A model generated the notes under the pieces. That model saw only the letters and a list, made by a program, of their open reading frames with translations. It was not told the DNA's origin and made no database searches. Below are positions 34,174 to 41,090 of a stretch of 64,000 nucleotides of DNA, piece by piece. The stretch lies in the NCBI RefSeq assembly GCF_000411975.1, contig NZ_ASXG01000148.1:1-64000 (forward strand). The letters run 5' to 3'. Origin of the DNA: Amycolatopsis orientalis DSM 43388 (GTDB lineage: Bacteria; Actinomycetota; Actinomycetes; Mycobacteriales; Pseudonocardiaceae). A program made the position numbers and the translations under genes. How positions within the stretch are numbered: the stretch's first letter is position 1; each line of letters begins with the position of its first letter.

Positions 34174-34890
34174 CTATATTTGCGGATGTGCGATCTTGCG
34201 CAGTATTTTGATATCTGTTTCACAGTGCGATGGTGGAGTATCTTGGTCTGCGATTAGGATGCCAGCGTCCCGCTGACTGTAATATATGACAATTCCGCCA
34301 TCCGGCATGCTATATCGATCGAAGGCGGTGATGAGGCCGCTGCGCCAGGCAAGCTCTGCTTGAACGATTCGCAGCGTCAACAGTTGGGATCCTGATGTGG
34401 CCGACCGCGGGAGCGAATGCAGCTGTCGTCGGAGCGTCGCGACGCTAGTGTCGTCGGCATCGAACGCTCGGTCTGAGATGAACGCTTCGATCGGGGTGGA
34501 GCACGGCTCGGGCCGCTGGTGGATGACGTGGAGCAGTTCGGGGATTACGAGCGGGTTCCATGTCACTACGCTATGAGCAGCTAGTCCATGGGTTAAAAGG
34601 GCTGTTGTACGCGCCGGCGATAGCGGCGCGCCATGGACTACCCAAGACTCTCCTGGTGTGCCGCTAGCCAGGCGGAGGATGTCGCGTTTCGCATGACCCG
34701 TCGCTCCGATCGCACCGAGGATGCATGCAACATCGCTGATGTTTGGTATGCGACGCGCCTGCTCCCAGCTGGAGAGCACCGCAGGTGCAATGCCGATCCG
34801 GCGCGCGAGTTCACGGAGTCCGAAGTTTGCTTCGATCCGCGCACTGCGGAGGGTGGTGCCGAGGATGCGTGTGCGAGGACTGGACGGCAT
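34174..34890 (-). CDS. XRE/Scr1-type HTH regulator with DUF5753-like domain
   Basis: A 238-aa protein. The N-terminal helix-turn-helix is LRELARRIGIAPAVLSSWEQ, with the E-x-x-R-R-I-P end typical of actinomycete Scr1-like regulators. The C-terminal about 160 residues (GLAAHSVVTWNPLVIPELLH, then SQLLTLRIVQAELAWR) match the DUF5753-type domain that follows this HTH. In actinomycetes these genes are paired with a small partner; here the gene just upstream is a 90-aa cysteine-containing protein on the same strand. Start at 34890, with MPSSPRTRILG as the N-terminus. Part of the regulatory section of the element. Confidence 0.82.
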   Translation of the reverse strand: MPSSPRTRILGTTLRSARIEANFGLRELARRIGIAPAVLSSWEQARRIPNISDVACILGAIGATGHAKRDILRLASGTPGESWVVHGAPLSPARTTALLTHGLAAHSVVTWNPLVIPELLHVIHQRPEPCSTPIEAFISDRAFDADDTSVATLRRQLHSLPRSATSGSQLLTLRIVQAELAWRSGLITAFDRYSMPDGGIVIYYSQRDAGILIADQDTPPSHCETDIKILRKIAHPQI

Positions 34891-34930
34891 GGCGGTTCTG
34901 CTTCGTTCCTGCTTGTAGTGGGTGAAAGCC

Positions 34931-35203
34931 CTATTTGGGGCGCGACCGTGGCAGCCCGGGATGGTCCGGCCGGATCGGGATCCCGCGGGCGCGGCGGTAC
35001 TGGTAGTCGCAGTAGACGCACGTGAGCAGGGCGCCGTTGGGGGCGCGCGTGTCACGTGGCCGGAAACCGGCAGGCGCGGTGAGGCCGCACAGCATGGTTA
35101 CGTCGTCTCCGGGGTCCGGGACGGAATCGAGCGCGGAGCGGTGCCATACGCCTTCTATGACTGGGTGTACGTGGTCGAGGTCGATGAAGATCAGCGCTTG
35201 CAT
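34931..35203 (-). CDS. Small putative zinc-binding protein
   Basis: A 90-aa protein (MQALIFIDLDHVHPVIEGVW...). It contains HRSALDSVPDPGDDVTMLCG, then CVYC, giving a His/Cys set suited to one zinc. Small proteins of this pattern often accompany Scr1-like regulators in actinomycete elements. It is 40 bases upstream of the HTH gene on the same strand, so they are probably cotranscribed. Function unknown. Confidence 0.6.
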   Translation of the reverse strand: MQALIFIDLDHVHPVIEGVWHRSALDSVPDPGDDVTMLCGLTAPAGFRPRDTRAPNGALLTCVYCDYQYRRARGIPIRPDHPGLPRSRPK

Positions 35204-35588
35204 GAGGGTCTCCGTACCAGTGGTCGAGGTGTCTCGGAGCTGTCACAGCGTGCCGGGAGGGCGTGGGGCGGCGTGACACGACGAAAGCGGTTGTGCGCTG
35301 GGGGAACACGGTTGTGACGGCTGTGACGTGTCCCGTGGTGCGTCCGCCGGTGCGCCCGAGGCGGTCAGTTCGGGCCATTGGCAGCCGCTGCGAGTGGCGT
35401 CACAGCGGTTCGTGTCGATGGGGATCGAACATGTCTTGTGCTGGCGTGGGCTGTTGAAATCATTCAAGTCCAGCGACGGACGCGAGACCACGGCGTGCGT
35501 GTGGCAAGGCTGTGGCACTTGTACCGCTGACCTGTGTCTGCATTTGCTATTGTCCGACTTGACAGGTCGGGAGGGGTGAAGCAGGGCG
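35204..35588. promoter_or_regulatory. Divergent promoter region, with CCGAC/GTCGG palindrome
   Basis: A 385-base gap between the leftward zinc-protein/HTH pair and the rightward HTH-Nudix gene. CCGAC (35554-35558) and GTCGG (35566-35570) are inverted around TTGACAG, 19 bases before the HTH-Nudix ATG, a fitting place for autorepression. No gene is supported here. Confidence 0.4.
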
Positions 35589-37016
35589 ATGGGCAAGCGT
35601 CGGGAAGCGCTGATTTTGGCTCGTGAGGATGCTGGCCACACCCAGGAGACGCTTGCTGCGGTGCTTAGTGTCGACCGGACGACCGTTGCACGCTGGGAAT
35701 CCGGCGGGCATCGTCCGCTGCCTCACCAGTGGCCGGAGCTGGGGCGGGTGCTTGGGCGGCCGGTCGCGGAGGTGCGGGCATTCTTCGGCGAAGGCTCGTT
35801 CGAGGCGGAGGGGTCCGCGCTTGCGTCGGCATTTGCCTGGCTGGACCGGTCGGCGGGGTGGGCTTCCGGAACTGCTCGGCGAGCGGCGCGACCAAAAGCG
35901 AGGCGCGGGGGCCTGTCCGGTCGTCGGTCGGCGGAGGCCGAGGTGCTGCGGCGGTACTACGGCACGTTGTACGGCGAGCACTGCTACTTCGCTGCGGAGG
36001 TCGATGGCGACGGGGTCGCCACGAGTGTGCTGACCAGGCCGGGCTGGACTGATCTCCGCTGCTCGTTGGACGTCGGTGGGGACGCGCTCAAGCTTGATCT
36101 GCATGCGGATGCGCCGGTGCGACGTGCGGCACCGGACGTCGCCGTGTCCCGGCTATCGGAGGCCGAGAAAGCGGACGTCCGCATTGCCGACCGCCCGCTG
36201 TATCGGCTGCTTGACGTCGACGTGCGCGCTGGCCAGGTGGGCGGAACGGTCGGCACGGCATCGTTTATGGATTACGCGTTGGGGCCTGACCTGCTCGAAC
36301 GGGAGTTGGCGGCCGGTGAGATGTGGCTGCGGAGCGATCTGCTGCCGGATCTCCCGAGCGTTCTCGACGTGCATAACCGCCTTTGCGCTGGTGGGGTACT
36401 GGCACTGACAGCGATCGCGCGGCCGGCGGATCCCGCCCGCGGTGGGGCTGACTATCTCCTGCTCGTCCAGGAGCGATCAAACCACGTGGTCAACGGGTCG
36501 GGCCGGCTCGCTGTGATCCCGAAGGGGTTCCACGGGCCGCTTGCGGACCAGCGCGGCGACGCGCGGATCGGTGCGACGCTCCGGCGTGAGCTTGAGGAAG
36601 AGTTGTTCGGCCGGGACGACGTCGACACCACGGCAGAGGTGCAGCGCGCAGCAGACCCGATGCACCCGGCGCGGCTGTCGGAGCCGATGCGGTGGCTGAC
36701 GGCAGAGCCGAGCCGCATGCGGATGGAGTGCACGGGCTTTGGGTTCAACCTGGTCAGCGGCAACTACGAGTTTGCGGCGGTCGTCGTGATCGAAGACGAG
36801 GAGTTTTGGCCGCGCTTCGGCGGCGTTGTCGAGGCAAACTGGGAAGTCTCAGGCATGCGGCAGTACTCGTCGCTCGACCGGGAGCTGGTCGGCGAGCTGA
36901 TCACCGACGAGAAGTGGACGAACGAAGGCCTGTTCGCGTTCCTGCTGGGCCTGCGCCGATTGTCGGAAATCGGCGGCGCAAGGGTGTCGTTGCCGTCGAT
37001 CGACTTACATGGCTGA
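35589..37016 (+). CDS. HTH-Nudix fusion regulator, copy 1
   Basis: A 475-aa protein. Residues 10-60 are an XRE helix-turn-helix (HTQETLAAVLSVDRTTVARW, then ESG). A middle domain of about 200 residues follows. The C-terminal domain is Nudix-like: GFHGPLADQRGDARIGATLR then RELEEELFG, about 314-342. The REL-x-EE core is present, but the box lacks the normal G-x5-E spacing, so pyrophosphohydrolase activity is uncertain. From about residue 240 onward it is highly similar to the leftward copy at 37352-38908, while their HTH ends differ. Nudix-type proteins are known in AICEs; Pif of pSAM2 carries a Nudix motif and limits transfer between donors. The end overlaps the convergent cupin gene by 12 bases. 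Confidence 0.8.
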   Translation: MGKRREALILAREDAGHTQETLAAVLSVDRTTVARWESGGHRPLPHQWPELGRVLGRPVAEVRAFFGEGSFEAEGSALASAFAWLDRSAGWASGTARRAARPKARRGGLSGRRSAEAEVLRRYYGTLYGEHCYFAAEVDGDGVATSVLTRPGWTDLRCSLDVGGDALKLDLHADAPVRRAAPDVAVSRLSEAEKADVRIADRPLYRLLDVDVRAGQVGGTVGTASFMDYALGPDLLERELAAGEMWLRSDLLPDLPSVLDVHNRLCAGGVLALTAIARPADPARGGADYLLLVQERSNHVVNGSGRLAVIPKGFHGPLADQRGDARIGATLRRELEEELFGRDDVDTTAEVQRAADPMHPARLSEPMRWLTAEPSRMRMECTGFGFNLVSGNYEFAAVVVIEDEEFWPRFGGVVEANWEVSGMRQYSSLDRELVGELITDEKWTNEGLFAFLLGLRRLSEIGGARVSLPSIDLHG

Positions 37017-37355
37017 AGGCCACCGGACGGTCAGCACGACGGAGTCGGCGAGCGCTTCCCAGGAGTGGTCGACGCCTGGACCCCACATGACGTAATCGCC
37101 TTGGTGTGACATGGTTTTCGTGCCGCCGGTGACGTCGATGCGGAACTGGCCGGAGATGAGCATGACGAGCGTGGTGCGCTGGTCGTCGGCCGTCCACTCG
37201 GGACGCTTGTCTCCTGCGGGGTGGTTGGCCCACTTGACTTCTACGTCGTTCGTGGCTCGAACTCCGTGCGAGGGGTCAAGGAAGTGGCCGACCAGCCAGC
37301 CGCGGTTGCCTGCGGCGTCTTCGTTGGCATTGCCGCTGGTCCAACCCTCGGTCAC
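37005..37355 (-). CDS. Cupin-domain protein
   Basis: A 116-aa single-domain beta-barrel protein. The conserved stretch TTLVMLISGQFRIDVTGG is followed by GDYVMWGPGVDHSWEALAD and VVLTVRWPS, the classic two-motif cupin pattern with a His in the second motif. The GTG at 37355 overlaps the stop of the HTH-Nudix copy 2 gene (GTGA), so the two are translated together. A ligand-sensing or nucleotide-sugar-binding role beside the Nudix protein is plausible; no function can be assigned. Confidence 0.75.
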   Translation of the reverse strand: MTEGWTSGNANEDAAGNRGWLVGHFLDPSHGVRATNDVEVKWANHPAGDKRPEWTADDQRTTLVMLISGQFRIDVTGGTKTMSHQGDYVMWGPGVDHSWEALADSVVLTVRWPSAM

Positions 37356-38908
37356 TCGCTGATCTCCCACTCGATCGTTGGCAGGCGCACCCGGTCTCCG
37401 CCGATTTCCGCGAGGCGTCGAAGTCCTTGCGTCATGGCGAACAAACCTTCGTTGCTCCACGCTACATCAGTCAGCAGTTCGGTCAGAAGCTCGATGTCCG
37501 TGGTCGAATACTGGCGCAGCATCGAGGATTCCCAGTTCGCGGCGACGACTCCGCCGTACTGGTTCCAGAACTCTTCGTCCTCGATGACGATGAGGCTGGC
37601 GAACTCGAAGTTGCCGCTCACCAAGTTCAGCCCGAACCCGGTCGTCTCCATACGGAGGCGGCCGGGTTTTTGCATGAGCCACCGCATCGGCTCCGACATC
37701 AGCGTCGGGTGCATCGGGTCTGCGGTCAGCGAGTCGGCGACGGTGTTATCGATGTCGGGGCGGCCGAACAGTTCCTCTTCCATCTCGCGGCGGAGGGTCG
37801 CGCCGATCTGCGCGTCGCGGCGGACGTCGGTGAGGGGCTGGTGGAAGCCCTTCGGGATGACGGCCAGGCGGCGCGCGGCGTTCAGGACGTTGCCCGAGCG
37901 TTCTTGGACTAGCAGGACGTAGTCGGCTTCTCCGCGGAATGGGTCGGTGGGGCGGGCAATGGCGGTGAGGGCTAGTGCGCCGCCGGCGCAGAGGCGGTCG
38001 CTGACGTTGAGGACGGACGCGAGGTCGGGGAGGTAGCGGTCTCGCAACGGGAGCTTGAGCGGTCCGCCAGCGATGATGGCGTCGACCAGTTCGCCCTCCA
38101 GCAGGTCCAGCGTCAAGGCGTAGTGGACGAAGTGCGTGGTGCCGAAGGATCCGGCGAGCTGGTGTTCAGCAATATCGAGGGCAAGCGCGCGGTACAGGGG
38201 GCTGTTCACGAGGCGGGTGTTCATGGCCAGCGACTCGGCGAGGCGGTGAACTGCTGCGGTTGCAGCGCGCTCGTCGAGGGCCAGGTCTGCCTCGGGTTGC
38301 GCGGTGGCGACCTGGAATCGGTCTGATGCGGGCCGCAGCTCGCAGTCGAGGTCTAGCCAGTTCGCGCAGGTCAGGACGCTGGTGTTCACGAGTTCGGTGC
38401 TGACTCGGGCGGTGTAAAGGCCGTGGTCGCCGGTCCGGGTGCCGTAGTAGGTGGCGAGTGCGTCGGCGGTGTCGCGTTGGGTGACCCAGCTACGGCGGGT
38501 GCTGCGGTCGCGCAGGGCTTGGGTGTCCAGTTGTGCGGCTTTGGCGGCGACTGCGCGGCGGGCGGTTCCGGGCGACCAGTGTGCGTGCTGGTCGATCCAT
38601 TCGAGCGCGGACGCGATGTTCGGGTCGTCGTCCAGGCGGGGATCTCCGGGTGTCTCGGCCGGTGCGGTGCCGGTCAGCTCGGCGAAGCGGGCGCGCTCGG
38701 CGTCACCGATTTGCTCGTACGCGCGGTCGAGCACCTGTTGCATCTCCGACCGCGGGCGCAGGTCCGGCTTTTGGTGCCAGGACGCGACCGTGCGGACGCC
38801 GATGCCTAGGTGTGCGGCGAAACCCTCGTTGCTCATTCGGAGAGCGGCTTGCAGCGCTGATGCGGTGCGGCCCGTCCATTCGTCGGCCGGATTCATCGGC
38901 GCGCGCAT
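37352..38908 (-). CDS. HTH-Nudix fusion regulator, copy 2
   Basis: A 518-aa protein. The N-terminal DNA-binding part (WTGRTASALQAALRMSNEGF, then HLGIGVRTVASWHQKPD) is a different HTH type from copy 1. The rest is parallel: LCAGGALALTAIARP, then GFHQPLTDVRRDAQIGATLR and REMEEELFG, then GFGLNLVSGNFEFASLIVIE. By eye the last 230 residues are about two-thirds identical to copy 1. Start at 38908 or the ATG 12 bases later. Four TGCA sites spaced exactly 11 bp lie just upstream and may be its operator. Its stop overlaps the cupin start. Confidence 0.8.
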   Translation of the reverse strand: MRAPMNPADEWTGRTASALQAALRMSNEGFAAHLGIGVRTVASWHQKPDLRPRSEMQQVLDRAYEQIGDAERARFAELTGTAPAETPGDPRLDDDPNIASALEWIDQHAHWSPGTARRAVAAKAAQLDTQALRDRSTRRSWVTQRDTADALATYYGTRTGDHGLYTARVSTELVNTSVLTCANWLDLDCELRPASDRFQVATAQPEADLALDERAATAAVHRLAESLAMNTRLVNSPLYRALALDIAEHQLAGSFGTTHFVHYALTLDLLEGELVDAIIAGGPLKLPLRDRYLPDLASVLNVSDRLCAGGALALTAIARPTDPFRGEADYVLLVQERSGNVLNAARRLAVIPKGFHQPLTDVRRDAQIGATLRREMEEELFGRPDIDNTVADSLTADPMHPTLMSEPMRWLMQKPGRLRMETTGFGLNLVSGNFEFASLIVIEDEEFWNQYGGVVAANWESSMLRQYSTTDIELLTELLTDVAWSNEGLFAMTQGLRRLAEIGGDRVRLPTIEWEISE

Positions 38909-38922
38909 TCCGAATTCGAAGC

Positions 38923-38959
38923 TGCATTAGTCGTGCACTGCTCATGCACTGGCGATGCA
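38923..38959. promoter_or_regulatory. Four TGCA sites at exact 11-bp spacing
   Basis: TGCA occurs at 38923, 38934, 38945 and 38956, each 11 bp apart, two within the longer repeats GTGCACTG and ATGCACTG. Spacing near one helical turn puts them on one face of the DNA. They precede the HTH-Nudix copy 2 gene (start 38908) by 15 bases, which suits an iterated operator. Confidence 0.55.
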
Positions 38960-39034
38960 TGGGAACGGTCGCCGTTTCGGCCTTGAATTCGGGGTATGGA
39001 AATCACCTGGTTCATCAGCCCGAAGCGCAAGCCG

Positions 39035-39415
39035 TCAGCGCTTCTTCTGCACGTGGTCGACGACGGTCGCCAGGCTGGTCTGGACGTCGTCCAGCCGGTC
39101 GAAGATCTCGTCCAGGCGCTGTTCGAGCGCGTCGAGACGGGTCGAGAGTTCGCTACCGTCGTCGGCCGGCTCGTCGGGGTGCGGCGGCGTGCGGTTCTGC
39201 AGCACGGCCTGCAAATGCTGCGGGTGCCAGCCGAGCGTGGTCGAGAGTGCTTCGAGCGTGCGCGCGCTCCGTCGGCGCTCGACCGTGTGGTGCTGCAGCT
39301 CGCGCACGATCGCCTGCGACACGTGCGACCGCTCCGCCAGCTCTCGCTGTCGCCAGCCGAGTTCGTGCACGCGCATGTCGATCGCCTTCGCGACCGCCGC
39401 CCAATCCTCCGACAC
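39035..39415 (-). CDS. Small XRE-type HTH protein with C-terminal coiled coil
   Basis: A 126-aa protein. The HTH is WRQRELAERSHVSQAIVREL at about 21-40, and the C-terminal about 45 residues (STRLDALEQRLDEIFDRLDD, VQTSLATVV) form a clear heptad coiled coil for dimerisation. The GTG at 39415 has GGAGGAATAG upstream. It is divergent from the xis/whiB/ftsK module, a position held in AICEs by the repressor of excision and transfer, so a KorSA-like role is inferred. Confidence 0.75.
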   Translation of the reverse strand: MSEDWAAVAKAIDMRVHELGWRQRELAERSHVSQAIVRELQHHTVERRRSARTLEALSTTLGWHPQHLQAVLQNRTPPHPDEPADDGSELSTRLDALEQRLDEIFDRLDDVQTSLATVVDHVQKKR

Positions 39416-39572
39416 CTATTCCTCCGCGCTCCGCCTCAGCGCCGAGATTAGCGCGTCATTGCGCTTTTCTCGCGCCGCGTAGCGGGTGTTCCGCGGCGCG
39501 TCGGATATCTATGCCCTTCGGGCAGCTGAAATCAACAACATAGTCTTGAAATCATCAGATTGGCCTTTTCTT

Positions 39573-39749
39573 ATGAACTCGAATGTCACTTTTCACACGC
39601 CGGATGAAGCGGCTTGGCTGCTCGGCGTCTCGCGGGGCGCGGTCAGCCGGGCCATCCGGAGTCGCAAGCTGCGGGTGGTCCGTCGCCGGGAAGGGCTGCG
39701 GATCCCGTCCACCGAGCTGACGCGCGTCCTCCGCGGAGGTGCGGCGTGA
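39573..39749 (+). CDS. Excisionase-like HTH protein
   Basis: A 58-aa winged-helix protein: FHTPDEAAWLLGVSRGAVSR then AIRSRKLRVVRRREGLRIPS. This is the MerR/Xis-type helix-turn-helix pattern ending in an R-IP-x-x-E-L strand. In such elements these proteins bend DNA for integrase-driven excision. The ATG at 39573 is chosen because the HTH starts at once; an extension to 39486 has no ribosome site. Its TGA overlaps the WhiB-like start (ATG at 39749), beginning a chain of overlapping genes to the integrase. Confidence 0.75.
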   Translation: MNSNVTFHTPDEAAWLLGVSRGAVSRAIRSRKLRVVRRREGLRIPSTELTRVLRGGAA

Positions 39750-40072
39750 TGGACGAACTCACCTTGATCGGGATTGCTTGGCGGCTCGACGCGCTCCGTT
39801 GGGTGCCGTCCGATGTGCTCTACGACGTCGTGACCAGGGATGGACTCTGTATGTGGCCACCGGACGGTGACCCGCCGCCCGCCTCGTCGGACGCGGAACT
39901 TGCCGCGCGGATGTGCGGCGGATGTCCGGTCCGGGACATGTGCCTGGAACTGGAGTTGCGGACGGCCGGTGCGGCGACGGTTGGGGTCTGGGGCGGGATG
40001 ACTGACGACGATCGGCGGGCGTTGCACCCGCATTGGCTGCGCCGCGGCGAGCGGGCCGGGGGTGCGCTATGA
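39749..40072 (+). CDS. WhiB-like Fe-S regulator
   Basis: A 107-aa protein. The four cysteines of the WhiB cluster are Cys34, Cys56, Cys59 and Cys65 (GLCMWPP, RMCGGCPVRDMC), and the GVWGG turn is at about 79-83. WhiB-like proteins bind a [4Fe-4S] cluster and act with sigma factors; the basic end LRRGERAGG may contact DNA. Element-borne copies are known in actinomycete phages and AICEs. It overlaps the next gene by ATGA. Confidence 0.88.
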   Translation: MDELTLIGIAWRLDALRWVPSDVLYDVVTRDGLCMWPPDGDPPPASSDAELAARMCGGCPVRDMCLELELRTAGAATVGVWGGMTDDDRRALHPHWLRRGERAGGAL

Positions 40073-40398
40073 ACGGACTGACCGTGACACCGACGCAGCT
40101 CGTGGCCGGAGTCGGCGTGCTGCTGGTGCTGTTTTGGGTGTGGCGTGCGGGTGCGCGCCGGGCGAAGGCGGCTGCGGAGAAGGCGCGGTCTGGGGCGCGA
40201 CTGGTGTCGTTGGCTGGGCGGGTCGTGTTCAACGCGGCGCTGATCGTGGCGGTTCAGTGGGTGGTGATCGCTCACCAGGGCGGGACGTGGGTCTTGCTGG
40301 CGGTGTTGGGGTTGCCTGCGCTGTTTGCGGCGCACGCGCTGACTCGGGCGCTGACTGTGACGACGGTCGACACCTCGAAGCGGGGTGGTCGGCGATGA
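40069..40398 (+). CDS. Small two-helix membrane protein (Spd-like)
   Basis: A 109-aa protein. Helix 1 is LVAGVGVLLVLFWVW, followed by a basic Ala/Lys/Arg-rich linker. Two more hydrophobic stretches are LVVFNAALIVAVQWVV-like and WVLLAVLGLPALFAAHAL. Small membrane proteins next to the TraB translocase in actinomycete elements are often spread (Spd) proteins needed for movement between mycelial compartments. Identity to a named Spd family cannot be shown here. ATGA overlaps on both sides. Confidence 0.65.
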   Translation: MNGLTVTPTQLVAGVGVLLVLFWVWRAGARRAKAAAEKARSGARLVSLAGRVVFNAALIVAVQWVVIAHQGGTWVLLAVLGLPALFAAHALTRALTVTTVDTSKRGGRR

Positions 40399-41090
40399 GT
40401 CGGGCGCAGAAGTTGGCGCAGGACGCGGCTGAGGCTGCGGAGGTTCGGGCGTACCAGACGGATCCGGACGTGGTGGCGCTGCGGATTGAGCGGGTGCGGC
40501 GACAGGTCGACTGGATGGCGTGGTCTGGAATCGTGCTCGGGCTGGGCTTCACGATGACAAACGTGCAGACCTTCGCGTCGGCGGATACGGCGGTGTGGTC
40601 GTTGCCGTGGCTGGCGGCGTGGGTGTTGGATCCGACGGTTTCGTTGGTGCTGCTCGCGATTCTCCGGGCGGAACAGGTGACGGCGCGGTACCAGGTTCGG
40701 ACGGGGCCGTGGGTGCGGCGGGCGAAGTGGTTCACGCTGGCGGCGACGTATGTCATGAACACCTGGACGTCGTTCATGGCCGGTGAGGCTGCGGCGATCG
40801 TGTTGCACTCCGTTCCGCCGTTGGTGGTGTTTGTGGCGGTGGAGGCTGTCACTGATCTTCGGGACAAGCTGACCGATGCCGTACTCGTTGCTGCTGGTGA
40901 GCGTCGAGTCGTTCGTCCGGTTGAGAGCGGGCGGCGGAAGCTCTTCGCGGACTACCTCGCCGAGGCGCGGGCGGCTTGGGCACCGGGAGTGGAGATCACG
41001 CCGGCGTGGGTTCGGCAGGAGACCGGGTGTTCGCGCGGGTTGTCGCCGCGATTGGCTCGGGCGTTGCGCGCGGAGGTGGCCAATGGCTGA
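40395..41090 (+). CDS. Membrane protein of transfer module (SpdB/DUF2637-like)
   Basis: A 231-aa protein with an N-terminal amphipathic segment and four hydrophobic helices (WMAWSGIVLGLGFTMTNV, SLPWLAAWVLDPTVSLVLLA, KWFTLAATYVMNTW, AIVLHSVPPLVVFVAVEA). A soluble C-terminus follows with a possible DNA-binding tail (TPAWVRQETGCSRGLSPRLA). The layout resembles SpdB/DUF2637 proteins found before FtsK-type translocases in actinomycete plasmids and AICEs. It overlaps the translocase gene by 8 bases. Confidence 0.7.
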   Translation: MSRAQKLAQDAAEAAEVRAYQTDPDVVALRIERVRRQVDWMAWSGIVLGLGFTMTNVQTFASADTAVWSLPWLAAWVLDPTVSLVLLAILRAEQVTARYQVRTGPWVRRAKWFTLAATYVMNTWTSFMAGEAAAIVLHSVPPLVVFVAVEAVTDLRDKLTDAVLVAAGERRVVRPVESGRRKLFADYLAEARAAWAPGVEITPAWVRQETGCSRGLSPRLARALRAEVANG

